64,000 nt of DNA from Yamadazyma tenuis (Eukaryota; Ascomycota; Pichiomycetes; Serinales; Debaryomycetaceae). Each line of letters begins with the position of its first letter. Position 1 is the first letter of the stretch. Below the pieces are notes generated by a model, which worked only from the letters and a program-made list of their open reading frames with translations, searched no databases and was not told the DNA's origin. Below, one piece after another: positions 1 to 10,600 of this stretch. The stretch spans positions 947,001 to 1,011,000 of the forward strand of contig NC_089463.1 of NCBI RefSeq assembly GCF_029203305.1, given 5' to 3'. Position numbers and translations under genes: made by a program.

Positions 1-155
1 GAACATTGTTGTAGCTCCCTTAGAAGTTGATTCATGTTTATGTAAATTTAGTCGATGCGGATGCGGATGCGATTTTCAAACCTGCCAAAGCATAAGAAAA
101 AGCTTCTTACAGAGTGTGAACTCAACATACACTTAGGATTAAGTTCGGCAACAGC

Positions 156-1202
156 ATGGAAACATACGAACCAAAGATCACCATCCGACTTCTACCGCCG
201 ACTTTAAATCGTCTGGAGTTCGAAAACCAGCTACGTCATTATACTGATAAGAAATACCAGCTGTCTTATTATGTTGAGGGAAGGCTTCCTGAAAATCCCT
301 ACGAAGTCCCCAAGTTTTCGGTGTGCTATATTTCATTCAAGAACTCCACAGAATCCACAGAATTTGTGCAAGAGATCAAAGGAAAACATTTTAGTGATGC
401 AAATGAAGATGCTTTCGTACCTCAGATTACAAGCAGTTTGAACAAAGCAATGATAGCCAAAACGAAGACCCCAAAACCTCCCACGGAGAGTAAAAAGAGT
501 CTGCTAGAAGGAGATGGAATGTTCCTCAAGTTTAAGAAGATGTATGAAAAGGGAGAACAACTGAAATTTAATCTTTCTGATGAGATGAACAAGCTTAAAG
601 GACGTGTTAAAAAAGAGAGGAGAAAAACTGTGCCTGAAAAGAAGAAGGTAGGACGAGCAAAGAAACAGGCAGAAGAGCAAAAGAAAGAATCCAAACGAGT
701 CATTAATCAAACCAAAAATTCCTCAACAGAAGGTAGAAGCTCGTTACCAAAACCGCCAGGAAAACGTTCAAAGTCAAGGACGCCAAACAAAGAGGACCAA
801 GTATCAGTAGAGCTGTTAAAGGACAAGGAAAACAAGCTGAAGTACCCAAAGGAGGAAAACAAGAAAACCACCAAAAAAGACGATGAGAAGAACCAAGAAA
901 AGAAAGGGAATCCGAAGTCAAAGTCAACAAGTTCTAAAACGAAAACTGATAAAGATAATGATCGTACGAAAGCAAAAGGGATCAAAAATAGTGTGATTAA
1001 GGCTGAAGAAATGCAGTCGAAGAAGTCAAACAAACCCCGTGGAAATCCAGGAAAAGTACTTTTCAGAGAAGGAACTCCCACTTTGAAAAAGGACTCAAGA
1101 TCAGGAAGTAGACCAGGTAGTAATTCTAAGCAAGACAATACGCATGAGCCATCTTCATCTGGCTTTATGAAGCCAGACAATTATAAGAAAGATGTAAAAT
1201 AA
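156..1202 (+). CDS. UPF3: Nonsense-mediated mRNA decay factor Upf3
   Basis: Upf3 bridges Upf2 and the ribosome/mRNP in nonsense-mediated decay and shuttles between nucleus and cytoplasm. The first ~100 residues form the Smg4/UPF3 RNP-like domain: the start carries the typical ITIRLLPP strand, and FSVCYISFKN and the EFVQEIKGKHFSD segment follow. The remaining two thirds are very rich in Lys, Glu and Ser with low complexity, as is usual for yeast Upf3 tails (nuclear localisation and RNA contact). The 348-residue length is close to the S. cerevisiae protein (387). The ATG at 156 is the first in frame. Family assignment rests on the N-terminal motif; the tail is not alignable by eye. Confidence 0.85.
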   Translation: METYEPKITIRLLPPTLNRLEFENQLRHYTDKKYQLSYYVEGRLPENPYEVPKFSVCYISFKNSTESTEFVQEIKGKHFSDANEDAFVPQITSSLNKAMIAKTKTPKPPTESKKSLLEGDGMFLKFKKMYEKGEQLKFNLSDEMNKLKGRVKKERRKTVPEKKKVGRAKKQAEEQKKESKRVINQTKNSSTEGRSSLPKPPGKRSKSRTPNKEDQVSVELLKDKENKLKYPKEENKKTTKKDDEKNQEKKGNPKSKSTSSKTKTDKDNDRTKAKGIKNSVIKAEEMQSKKSNKPRGNPGKVLFREGTPTLKKDSRSGSRPGSNSKQDNTHEPSSSGFMKPDNYKKDVK

Positions 1203-1400
1203 GCCGAGTGGTTGATACGGACAACTTTCATTACAAAATGCATACAAGCAGAACCCATAATTATGTAAGATACTGAACAATACAATAAAATACCGCATTA
1301 ACAAACCTTTTCTCCCCTTTTCCTATATCCCATTTGTGGTACAGGTGTTGCACTCTCAAAAGTTAGATGCGCATCGAGATATTTCATTGTGAGTGAACGG

Positions 1401-2501
1401 ATGATAAGGACGCTAATAAAGAACAGCCTGTTTAAAATAAATCCTTTTGAACACCTAGACTCTAGGTCGATTCAGTCCATGGATAAGATATTGAGTATTC
1501 TCAATTCCAAAGCTGAAAAACAACCCGACAGCAATCCGATAGACAAGTACGAGAGATTTGGTCAACAGGTCTTCAAGTATAAGATAATAAGATATTTGAA
1601 TGACAAGAACATCCTTGCACGAGATTCAAGAATATGGAGAAATACCAGAAGCAAATACAGAGATTTCTTCAACGACTCCATCAAAGACTACAATAATTAT
1701 CTCCAACAGAATATTGGCCGAGACTATGTAGGTATTGCCAAGTTCTTCATTCACCACGATTTGGGGTGTATACACTCTCTAGACAAGCCACTAGACACCA
1801 TGTTGGCAGTTCCCGATAAAGAGGTTGACTATGGTCTCCCTGCCTTGAAAATTCCCTCTGCCCAAGCATACACATCTCACAATCCATATATGATCATAGG
1901 AAGCTTGTCCCTGAAGAAGAACAATTTGTACTTGCTTCCGTTTTTGGTGAACCACAAGAAAATGGTGACTCATATGGTTCATAGACACCAAATTAAGCAA
2001 GATATTTCCCTAATGCCACCTGAACTCTTCCACGGATTAATGGAAGCATATAACTACGAAGGAGAAGTGCTATACGAGATTCTTGTGAAGAAGTTTCTAG
2101 CCTCAGAACCTCATTACCTGAAGGACGACTTCATGGAAAACAGATTCATCACCAACTCGAACAAGGTGAAAGTGGTAGTAGCCAGGCAGAGTAACTTCCC
2201 CACCAGACTCAGTTCACTTCGTGATTATAAGCACACGCTTAATTTATTGGATAATGTGAATCCTTCAAAGGTAATGATAAACCATTTCAACATATTTCTT
2301 GCCATGTGGTTCAGAACAAATAGAACACTGGCATTGAAGTGGCTCGAATTGTTGATGAAATATTACTACACAAACCAGGATATCGATCTTGAAGATATTT
2401 TATATGATCAGGCTATAGATGATTATGAGCAGTTGCTTAAGGTAGATATCAATCGGTTGGACTTACGAAAGGAAGCTAAGAAAAGGATGATGGTTTCCTA
2501 A
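1401..2501 (+). CDS. Unrecognised protein, probably mitochondrial
   Basis: A 366-residue basic protein that I do not recognise. The frame is open from a GTG at 1389, but the first ATG is at 1401. From there the N-terminus (MIRTLIKNSLFKIN) is rich in Arg/Lys and hydrophobic residues and free of acids, which resembles a mitochondrial targeting presequence. No catalytic motif is visible. The second half consists of alternating helices, including a stretch around residues 205-235 (MPPELFHGLMEAYNYEG), reminiscent of PPR-like or mitochondrial RNA-processing and translation factors; this is inference. It is convergent with SEN54, and the two stop codons are separated by only 5 bases, so the transcripts must overlap at their 3' ends. 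Confidence 0.7.
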   Translation: MIRTLIKNSLFKINPFEHLDSRSIQSMDKILSILNSKAEKQPDSNPIDKYERFGQQVFKYKIIRYLNDKNILARDSRIWRNTRSKYRDFFNDSIKDYNNYLQQNIGRDYVGIAKFFIHHDLGCIHSLDKPLDTMLAVPDKEVDYGLPALKIPSAQAYTSHNPYMIIGSLSLKKNNLYLLPFLVNHKKMVTHMVHRHQIKQDISLMPPELFHGLMEAYNYEGEVLYEILVKKFLASEPHYLKDDFMENRFITNSNKVKVVVARQSNFPTRLSSLRDYKHTLNLLDNVNPSKVMINHFNIFLAMWFRTNRTLALKWLELLMKYYYTNQDIDLEDILYDQAIDDYEQLLKVDINRLDLRKEAKKRMMVS

Positions 2502-2506
2502 TGTTC

Positions 2507-3598
2507 CTAATGTACATAACCGGTGATTTTATTTTTATGGGTCAAACTGAACTGGGTTTCAGAAAGATTCACGAAACTGACTCCATTATTGATAATGGCT
2601 AGTACGATTGTTCTGCCAGTGCCATGTTTCAATTTGTGATCCTTTGTCCTCATTTCGAGGTCTTCAAAATCAATGTTCAATGCTGTATGGTTCAATTGAT
2701 TGAATAAATGACGGATGTCATGCAATTGGGGGAATGCTTTAGTTATGCAAATTTGAAAGTCAGGGGTTGGAGGCAATTTCTTACTGAAGGCAGGCCTTGG
2801 TTTCCAAACATTATAATGAATTTGAAATTCTGAGTCATTGAAATTCTCTTTTAAGCTCTCGTATGGAGCATAAGAGGGTATTATGGACAATTTTTTCAAG
2901 ATTTGAGAGTAGGTCTGATAGTGAATGGACTTGATATTCACACCCAATAAGTCTCTATTTGAAGAACCAAACCAGCTGATCCTCCACGGAGACAACCAGT
3001 GATGTTCATCAGGAAGGATTTGGACCACAAAATGTCTATAATCTTGAACCAAATATCCCAAACGCTTCAAGTAAGCAAACACTTGATATTTCTCGATTTC
3101 AAAAGATGTTAGAAGACCATAAACGTACTGCAAATTAAGGGGATCCAAGTCCCGAAAACTAAACGAATTAATGAGCCCATCTAAGTAGCTTCGAAACTTA
3201 TCGTTCCCCAAATATACAATAAGTGTACCTCTTTCGACCAAGTAAAGAGTCTCAATCTTATTGAGCAAGACTGCACTCTTATTCTTAAAAGGAATGTTTC
3301 TTCCTATATCTCGAAAATAATTCCCTCTGATAGTGACAATAAGGGTCTGACCTTCCCAGGGCAAAAATATACCTTCCACCACCTGCCTTTCGTGTGCTTT
3401 CAATTCTTGCAGCAACATCAGATACATTAATTCTTTAGAGTCCTCGATCTTATTGGATTGGAAAGCAGAACCATCAGGCTCAAAGTCTTTTTCTCCAGTC
3501 TTCGGTAGCAGCTGAGTTAAAAACCGGTAGTCTAGAACCTCATCGGCTTGATCCAACAAGATATTGTTGAAAGTAAAATCGTCATCTTCTATATCCAT
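2507..3598 (-). CDS. SEN54: tRNA-splicing endonuclease subunit Sen54
   Basis: Sen54 is a structural subunit of the Sen2-Sen34-Sen15-Sen54 endonuclease that cuts introns from pre-tRNA; in yeast the complex sits on the mitochondrial surface. The N-terminal domain shows the family pattern: a VVEGIFLPWEGQTLIV-like strand, then IETLYLVERGTLIVY, then the helix-strand YQVFAYLKRLGYLVQDYRH (about residues 175-195). The C-terminal part (IRHLFNQL ... GRTIVLAIINNGVSFVNLSE) matches the small endonuclease-like fold without catalytic residues. The ATG at 3598 follows a non-ATG open stretch. At 363 residues it is shorter than S. cerevisiae Sen54 (467), mainly through a shorter linker. It is divergent from SGF11, with only 89 bases between the two ATGs. 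Confidence 0.85.
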   Translation of the reverse strand: MDIEDDDFTFNNILLDQADEVLDYRFLTQLLPKTGEKDFEPDGSAFQSNKIEDSKELMYLMLLQELKAHERQVVEGIFLPWEGQTLIVTIRGNYFRDIGRNIPFKNKSAVLLNKIETLYLVERGTLIVYLGNDKFRSYLDGLINSFSFRDLDPLNLQYVYGLLTSFEIEKYQVFAYLKRLGYLVQDYRHFVVQILPDEHHWLSPWRISWFGSSNRDLLGVNIKSIHYQTYSQILKKLSIIPSYAPYESLKENFNDSEFQIHYNVWKPRPAFSKKLPPTPDFQICITKAFPQLHDIRHLFNQLNHTALNIDFEDLEMRTKDHKLKHGTGRTIVLAIINNGVSFVNLSETQFSLTHKNKITGYVH

Positions 3599-3687
3599 CT
3601 TCAATTAGTGTGGAGGTTTTTTTGTGACAGTCCAAGCCATCGCGCATATATTTGTCCTACGCTAACTCACAGCATAACCCAGAAAGC

Positions 3688-4085
3688 ATGAAAGTTACAT
3701 TCGACACACTTGTATGTTCATTTAAATCCAAATCAGCCAGCATTCCCGGCTATATATATATGATATCAACATGATTCGCTGTACTAATACCTTATAGGCC
3801 GAGTCTATATTTGAAGATATGATGTTCAATTTAATCAAGCACGAAACGTTAGATAAATTGGCATTATACAAAGCCAAAACAGCATCAGTTGATTCCGAGG
3901 GGTCCAGAATTGAAGTACTTATTAAAGAGCATAATGTCAACCTTGATATCTTCAATCAGGATAAGGTCAAGTTGAAAACTGCCGATACGAACAAGTATTT
4001 TACGTGTGAGAACTGTGGCCGTAGCATTAGTGGGGGAAGATTTGCTCAGCACATCAACAAATGCTTGGAGAGAAAGAGACGGTAG
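3688..4085 (+). CDS. SGF11: SAGA deubiquitinase-module subunit Sgf11 (spliced)
   Basis: Sgf11 is the small zinc-finger subunit that activates Ubp8 in the SAGA histone H2B deubiquitinase module. The C-terminus has the Sgf11/ATXN7L3 finger CENCGRSISGGRFAQHINKC, with Cys78, Cys81, His93 and Cys97 of the spliced protein. The gene has one intron (3712-3797). Exon 1 is 3688-3711 and encodes MKVTFDTL; exon 2 continues AESIFEDMMFNLIKHE, which restores the N-terminal helix that in other yeasts packs on Sus1 and Ubp8. Splicing is in phase 0 and gives 103 residues, close to the 99 of S. cerevisiae. Without the intron the open frame starts at 3819 and lacks part of that helix. Exon 1 is inferred from splice signals. 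Confidence 0.85.
3712..3797 (+). other. Spliceosomal intron of SGF11
   Basis: 86-base intron with a consensus GTATGT donor at 3712, a TACTAAT branch point at about 3782-3788, and a TAG acceptor at 3795-3797. It joins two open frames in phase 0. Confidence 0.82.
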
Positions 4086-4239
4086 GCATTATGTATTGCA
4101 TTCTTTTGAAACATACTTCCAACAAAAACGTCTTGACTGAAATTGCGTTGGTGAGGGTGGGGAGAATCCCCCGCTAAAGCATAAATATCCTAAACAATCG
4201 CCCAGTTTTTTTCATTACTGAAAGCTAAAGCTTCTTCAA

Positions 4240-6225
4240 ATGAGTGTTTTCACATCAATTGACGCTAAAGATGTCCTGAAGAACTTACCATTGATGGACA
4301 TTAACATGGCGGTGGAAACCAATGGAGCATACCACAATCGCTTCAGCGAGACGATGTTCCAAAACCTTCATCCACAATTAAACACATATAACGAGCTTTT
4401 CAATAATGCGGTGACAATGTTCTCTAACCGTCCCTGTTTAGCGTACCGGCCTTATAATCCCGTGTTCCAGACTTACCCCAGTTCCTACAAGACATTGTCC
4501 TACACACAAGTGCAACGAGCCAGATGCTACCTTGGCTCGGGGATTCTTTATGCTCTATACAAAAACCAGTTCAAATACTCTGAAGTTCACAACAAAATTG
4601 ACAACCATTTGGAGAATTGGGCTAACTTTGGTGCCACTGACCATTCGTTTATTTTAACAATTTATTCAGATAACCGATACGAATGGATTTTGACTGACTT
4701 GGCATGTGTGGGGTATTCCATTACCAATACAGCATTATATGATACTTTGGGAGAATCCTCAACTGAATACATATTGAATGTTACCAAAAGTCCTGTGGTT
4801 GTTTGTTCTGCCGATAAGATCAAGAAGTTGAAAAAGTTGAAATCGTCCGGAAAAGCTCCTGAACTAATCTGCATTATTTGTATGGATAATAATGTTAAGC
4901 TGTACACAGACTATGATTTGAAGTTAGAAGTGTTTTCATTTCAAGATATCATTTCATTAGGCAAGTCCCATAAACTCAATCAGATGCCACCAACAGTAAA
5001 CACTATTTACACTATTTCTTTTACTAGTGGTACCACTTCTAATCCGAAGGGAGTTATTTTGAAGAACGAACAAGCGGTTGCTGCAAATACTTTTCTTTCA
5101 ACAACGATGAAGCGAGTCAATAAGGGAAAAACTTTAGTATTTTTACCCCTTGCTCATATATATGAGAGGCAGACTAGTGCATATGCCTTATCTTGTGGCT
5201 ACATGTTGGGATTCCCCAAACTGAAGAAATCCAGTGATGTTTTGCGGGACTTAATTGAGGATTTAAAGATTTACCGTCCTGATTACGTATCTTTAGTTCC
5301 CCGAATTTTGAACAAGTTGCAATCTGAAGTTAAGTCATACCTTGAGAAGGTTGATGATTTCAAGCTCAATCAAATTATCGAGCAGAAAATAATGAACCAG
5401 AAGTCATTTGATGGAAACAAGGCATCTACTTCAAATGATTTTTATCCACCCTACGTTAAGTTAAGGAAGAGATTCGGGTTGGAATATGTCGATTGGATCA
5501 ACACGGCTTCTGCTCCTGCTAATCCAGCAACTCTAGAGTTTCTTAGGGCCTCCATGAATATTGGGGTGCGGCAATTGTATGGGGCTACAGAAACCTTTGG
5601 TGCTATTTCTACTACTTCGGAGTACGATACAAGCATAAACTCAAGTGGAATAATATCCATATGTACGCAATTTAAATTGGGAGAAAATAATGAGCTCCTT
5701 GTTAGAGGTGCCACGGTTACCCCAGGGTACTTCGAAGATCCCGAGGAAACGGCAAAAGCCTTCCAAGATGGTTGGTATTCTACGGGAGATGTGGCAACAG
5801 TAGGGAAAAAAGGTGAAATAACCATCATTGATAGGGCCAAGAACTTTTTCAAGATGAGTCAAGGTGAGTATGTTTCCCCAGAGAGGCTAGAGAACATTTA
5901 TGTTAGTTGCAACACAGAAATTGAATCGATTTTTATACATGGAAAACCTACCGAATCCTTTCTCATCGGTTTTTTGAGTTTGAAAGACGACAATAAAATC
6001 CCAAAAACCAGAAAAGAGAAAATAGAGTTATTGAAAAGGATAAATGGTTCAGTTCAAGGTATCAACAGACTTGAAAAGATCCAAAACGTTCATGTGGGTA
6101 CCAAATTATTGGCAGATATTTTGACCCCCACTTTCAAGTTAAAGCGAAAGGATGCCATTGTGAAGTTTCTGGAGTTAATAGACGCTTTATATGAGGAAGG
6201 CCCTTTGCTTAGCTCTAAGATGTGA
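4240..6225 (+). CDS. FAA2: Peroxisomal-type fatty acyl-CoA synthetase, Faa2-like
   Basis: ATP-dependent activation of medium/long-chain fatty acids to acyl-CoA before peroxisomal beta-oxidation. The 661-residue protein has the adenylate-forming signature FTSGTTSNPKG (about residues 264-274), the QLYGATETFG motif, the YSTGDVATVGKKGEITIIDR hinge region and the FFKMSQGEYVSPERLENIY fatty acyl-CoA synthetase signature. The last three residues, Ser-Lys-Met, match the peroxisomal PTS1 consensus, supporting Faa2 rather than the Faa1/Faa4 type. CTG-clade yeasts usually carry several FAA2 paralogues, so the exact orthologue is uncertain. The ATG at 4240 follows a short A/T-rich leader. No membrane segment is evident. 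Confidence 0.88.
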   Translation: MSVFTSIDAKDVLKNLPLMDINMAVETNGAYHNRFSETMFQNLHPQLNTYNELFNNAVTMFSNRPCLAYRPYNPVFQTYPSSYKTLSYTQVQRARCYLGSGILYALYKNQFKYSEVHNKIDNHLENWANFGATDHSFILTIYSDNRYEWILTDLACVGYSITNTALYDTLGESSTEYILNVTKSPVVVCSADKIKKLKKLKSSGKAPELICIICMDNNVKLYTDYDLKLEVFSFQDIISLGKSHKLNQMPPTVNTIYTISFTSGTTSNPKGVILKNEQAVAANTFLSTTMKRVNKGKTLVFLPLAHIYERQTSAYALSCGYMLGFPKLKKSSDVLRDLIEDLKIYRPDYVSLVPRILNKLQSEVKSYLEKVDDFKLNQIIEQKIMNQKSFDGNKASTSNDFYPPYVKLRKRFGLEYVDWINTASAPANPATLEFLRASMNIGVRQLYGATETFGAISTTSEYDTSINSSGIISICTQFKLGENNELLVRGATVTPGYFEDPEETAKAFQDGWYSTGDVATVGKKGEITIIDRAKNFFKMSQGEYVSPERLENIYVSCNTEIESIFIHGKPTESFLIGFLSLKDDNKIPKTRKEKIELLKRINGSVQGINRLEKIQNVHVGTKLLADILTPTFKLKRKDAIVKFLELIDALYEEGPLLSSKM

Positions 6226-6669
6226 AACATGAGAGATGAATGCATGTTGACAACATAATTTTCTTGGAATAGATGATTAGATACCCATTGGTTCCACCAA
6301 TAAAATATTCTTTACAATAATATAAGAATAATATGATGCTGTTCTGATTAATATCTGTAGACGATTTGAGAAATAGGCTGCAAAACTAGGTCTGAGTATG
6401 AAAATGATGATAAAATTTTCAGGTACTCCTTTTAATAAATGCAATTGACGTTCATTGCGATGCTGCAACTACCAGGACCTTCTCTGCTCTGTATTGGTTG
6501 TGATAGTTAGAATGCTTGTACTTATGACTCAAAAAATTTCGCTTACTCTATACATTTCTTGTAGACGTACACGCCCTCCTTGGTTTTCGATGAGCATAGC
6601 GAAGCTTAACTTTAGTGAAAATCTACACAAGGTCATAATCTTCTTGAAAACAAAAATAATTCCAAGAAT
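6226..6669. other. Intergenic region FAA2-YPQ
   Basis: A/T-rich 444-base spacer between two genes on the same strand. Short open frames on both strands (6455-6688, 6277-6468) have no recognisable features. No RNA gene or repeat seen. Confidence 0.6.
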
Positions 6670-7554
6670 ATGCCGCCACCACCAATAGTTTTGAATGCAC
6701 AAGCAGTAAGTGGCATCACTGGTAGTATATCTATCGCTTGTTGGATTATAGTGTTTGCTCCTCAAATTTATGAAAACTTCACAAGAAAGTCAAGTGAAGG
6801 ATTGTCTTTGATGTTTATAATATTATGGTTAGCTGGGGACCTATTCAATGTATTAGGATCTATTCTTCAAGGTGTATTGCCTACTATGATCATTTTGGCC
6901 ATCTACTACACCTTTGCTGATATAGTATTGTTATGGCAATGTCTTAACTATAATCACAAATCTCAGGCTGACCTTATTCATTTGTCACCTGCCAGCCCAT
7001 TTGATGGAGATACCATTGAACATGTGTTATCAAGAGATAATGAGGACGAAGAAGATACCGATAAACCACCTAGTTCTCCGGTCAAAAATTTCCTTTTCAA
7101 GCTACTTCTTGTAACTTTGGTATTTGGATCAGGATTAGTGGGCTGGTATATTTCATACGTGAAAAACTATTACAAGTATAAACACCCCGAAGAACCTAAA
7201 CTTGTTTTCGACCCGTTGGCACAATTTTTTGGATGGCTTTGTGCATTTTTGTACTTGGGTTCTCGGGTTCCCCAGATTCTACTTAATTTCAAAAGGAAGA
7301 GCTGTGAAGGAATCAGTTTCATGTTTTTTTTATTTGCTTGTCTAGGAAACTTGACGTATGTCATCTCCATTTTGAGTGTTGACGTGAGCAGAGATTACCT
7401 TGTCATTAACTCAAGTTGGTTAGCCGGCTCTTTGGGTACTTTATTTTTGGATTTCACGATATTTGTTCAGTTCTTCATATACAATGAAGAGATTCAAGAA
7501 TATCCTAGTTCCGAAAGTGGATATGGTGCTATAGACGACATTAATGACCCATAA
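6670..7554 (+). CDS. PQ-loop vacuolar basic amino acid transporter, Ypq1/PQLC2 family
   Basis: Seven-helix PQ-loop (SWEET-like fold) protein that in yeast exports or exchanges lysine, arginine or histidine across the vacuolar membrane. Two PQ-loop repeats are visible. The first (about residues 12-65) contains VFAPQIYENFTRKSSEGLS. The second (about residues 185-240) contains SRVPQILLNFKRKSCEGIS, so both conserved Pro-Gln pairs are present. An acidic linker of about 40 residues separates the two halves. The length (294) and the two-plus-one topology fit Ypq1-3 and human PQLC2. The C-terminal tail carries an acidic, tyrosine-containing GYGAIDD segment that could act in vacuolar sorting (inference). 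I cannot tell which of the three S. cerevisiae paralogues it matches. Confidence 0.85.
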   Translation: MPPPPIVLNAQAVSGITGSISIACWIIVFAPQIYENFTRKSSEGLSLMFIILWLAGDLFNVLGSILQGVLPTMIILAIYYTFADIVLLWQCLNYNHKSQADLIHLSPASPFDGDTIEHVLSRDNEDEEDTDKPPSSPVKNFLFKLLLVTLVFGSGLVGWYISYVKNYYKYKHPEEPKLVFDPLAQFFGWLCAFLYLGSRVPQILLNFKRKSCEGISFMFFLFACLGNLTYVISILSVDVSRDYLVINSSWLAGSLGTLFLDFTIFVQFFIYNEEIQEYPSSESGYGAIDDINDP

Positions 7555-7678
7555 ATAAATAGCGTATGATCATTAGATGTGCTACGGGGAGGGAGATGTA
7601 CTCGCACGCTTCAGTCTCGAAATATAAAATTATTCTTTAAATTAATATATCAGACCTGCAGAAGGTCTTTTTGAAGAT

Positions 7679-10600
7679 ATGGCTACATTTCAAAACGAGT
7701 CAGTGGAACATCGCCCCAGAAAGAAGAAGAGAATACGCTTAGTTTGCGAGAACTGTAAGAAGAAAAAAGTCCGGTGTGATAGAGGCCATCCTTGCGAACA
7801 ATGCCTCAAAATTGGGAAGGGTGACTCCTGTAAATATGATGAAGAAGCATTGAAAGTTAACAATTCTCATTCTCAAGATACACTTCCATACTTTGATAGT
7901 GTTCGAAGGCCCATTCGGTTCGAGGTATCCGATAATAGTTCAAAGCTGGCGCCCCATAATTCTCAAATCAATTTAGGTGGCGTGAAACGAAATAGCGCTG
8001 AACAAGAATCAGAGACTAAGGTGATAGATAGCACTAGGATGGAAGTAGAGCTTTTGAAGACTAGACTTCGTCACATTGAAAGTTCGATAAATACTGGAGG
8101 GTTTTTTACCACTGTTCTTAATCCTTCACATCCGAACAAGGTAAAGGACATGAACAATACTCTTCTTCCAGGAGTGAGTCGATTGGGCATGTTGACATCA
8201 CCGGTATCTTCAACCTCACCATCAGAGCAGACACCTGCTATAACGAGGGGTGGTGATGAAATCGATAATTCTAGTTTGGTCTCCGAAACTTTAGCAGGGT
8301 TACCCCATTATCTTGACAAGTGTAGTTATCCCCCTGGAAACCCCATAATGGAAAAACATGGATCAGATGGTGACAGAATAAAGTCTTCGTCAAGCCCGGA
8401 AAGAGTCACTACCGGTGGCTCTTTCGCCAGCTCAAGTAGCCATCAAAGTGGCGAAAGATCTCATCCACAACCCAGTATACACCATAGTTTCTCATCGCTC
8501 GACAAGCCTATTGAAAGTCTGGAGACCCAGACGACCTACCTGAGAACGAAAATTAATGGCGGGAGCAGATCTGAGCCTTTAGATCCATATTATCCCAATG
8601 AGCTCAAATCTCTGAATTCTTATGGCATGCTGAATGGGGGTACAAACGATTCTGATCATCTTGGAAACCCTTATGCTTCACCCGAAGATAAGATCAATTT
8701 CTATGAAGGTTACAGTACTGTTCATGTAAAAGAAAATCTCAGGCGAATCTCATTTGGACCGTTCTCTTGGTGTTCAATCATGCAAAGAGATAGGGCATTA
8801 AAAATACTTTGGGACCAAACCATGAAGGTGAAGGAATCTAGTGCAAATGCAGCAGTCATTTTCAATGAAAAGGATGATTTGGAGTCTCAAACGAAGTCAG
8901 TTTTGTCCAATACTGATAGTGAAGGTTCACTAACCTTGAATGAGATGGTTTTTGAAAAAAGACTTTTAGAGCCAGAAGGGGTAGTTGATATGGTTCCTTA
9001 TTACAAGTTAATTAAAAGTCAGGTACAGAGGACGAAGCCAGAGACAAGTACTTCTACGTTGCCCTTAGGAGTAACATACGTTGACGAAAAGCTTGGAAAT
9101 GAGTTAAGATTAATTGATAAGATTCAAGTTATCCTACCAAAACAAAAAGTGGTTTGGAAATTACTCAAAATTTTCTTCAAGGATATGTATCCATTCATGC
9201 CATTTCTAGATGAAAATCTGTTCAGGACTGAAATTGAAAAGATACTCGGACCCGAAGGATTTGCAGATAGAAAGATTGAGCATATAAATGTAGAGAAAAG
9301 ATTGGATTTAGCTTATATTGGAACTTTGCTTATCTTATTGAGATTGTCATTCCTTTCCTTATTCACCAATCAAAATGATATCGACGAACTGAGATTGAAG
9401 ATGGATAATCTTAACCCTGAAGATCAGGCTTATCATTATTTATTGCTTAATCCCATAACTATTAATATTATTGTTATTGCACAGGAATGTTTGGATCAGT
9501 TTAACCTTTACAGACAACCAACTTTTCCGGTTTTGAGTTTAGCGCTCTATACGCGTTTGTATCACACATATGCTCCAGAAGATGGAGATGGTGCAGATGG
9601 AGGCGGATCTAGTGGGATGTTGGCTTTGTTGATCAAGATGGCAGTTTCTTTGGGATGTAATAGGGAACCTGATAATCTTCCTAATATGGACAGGGTAAGT
9701 CCAATGAATAACGTAACCAGAAGGATATGGCATTGTCTAATTTTACAGGATTTGAATTTAGCTTATACTTTTGGCCAACCTATTTCAATTTCAAGAGGTA
9801 CTTATGATGCTAGAGTCCCATTCTACCGGAAAGGAGAGGAATGTTTGAGAGATGTGGAGCTTGATAAGTTCATAACTGAAGCACTATTTGGAAGTGCAGC
9901 TTTATATATGAGTGCTAGAAATGTTGTTCATTTGGTATTGAACGTGGAAGGAGCAACAAAGATATCAGAAGTATGCAAGGCAGTATCCGCTCTCGAGTTG
10001 GTCATGTCCACGGAGTATGGAAGCTTGGATTCTTGTTTGAACCCCAAACCTGGTCCGTATCAGGATATTTGCCGGATTCTTGCAGCCAAGTTTTATATAG
10101 CGGTGAAGGCTTTCAACATCATGATATTTTTCTACTTGTTCTTGAATTACGAAAAGAAGAATCCAGAACTTGCATTTTTCTATGCCAGGAAGATTCTTTT
10201 GATTACTGTGGGAGAAATGATGCCACATTTCTTTGAAATGATTGGAAACTTTAAAAATGACTTGGTATTGAACCCTCCATTCGAGCAATTCATTCATAAA
10301 TCCAATATCATCCTTATGGCATTGATTATAAGGGTGAATTTTTTAACCCAAGAGTTCAAAGAAAATCCAGAACATCATCTGAAGCTTGAGTTGAATACTG
10401 CCTATAATCAGTATTTCAAGAATTTGATTCAATTATCGTCTGCTTTGACGAGATGCTTGGAAGTGTCTATTGCTGTTATTTCCAAAATCAGTAACAGGTA
10501 CTATTATGCTTGGAGAATTACCAAAGGACATTCGTTCCTTTTGAGGACAATAACCAAAAATAAGTTCTATCAAGAAAACAGAGAAGCTGGTGCTGCATTA

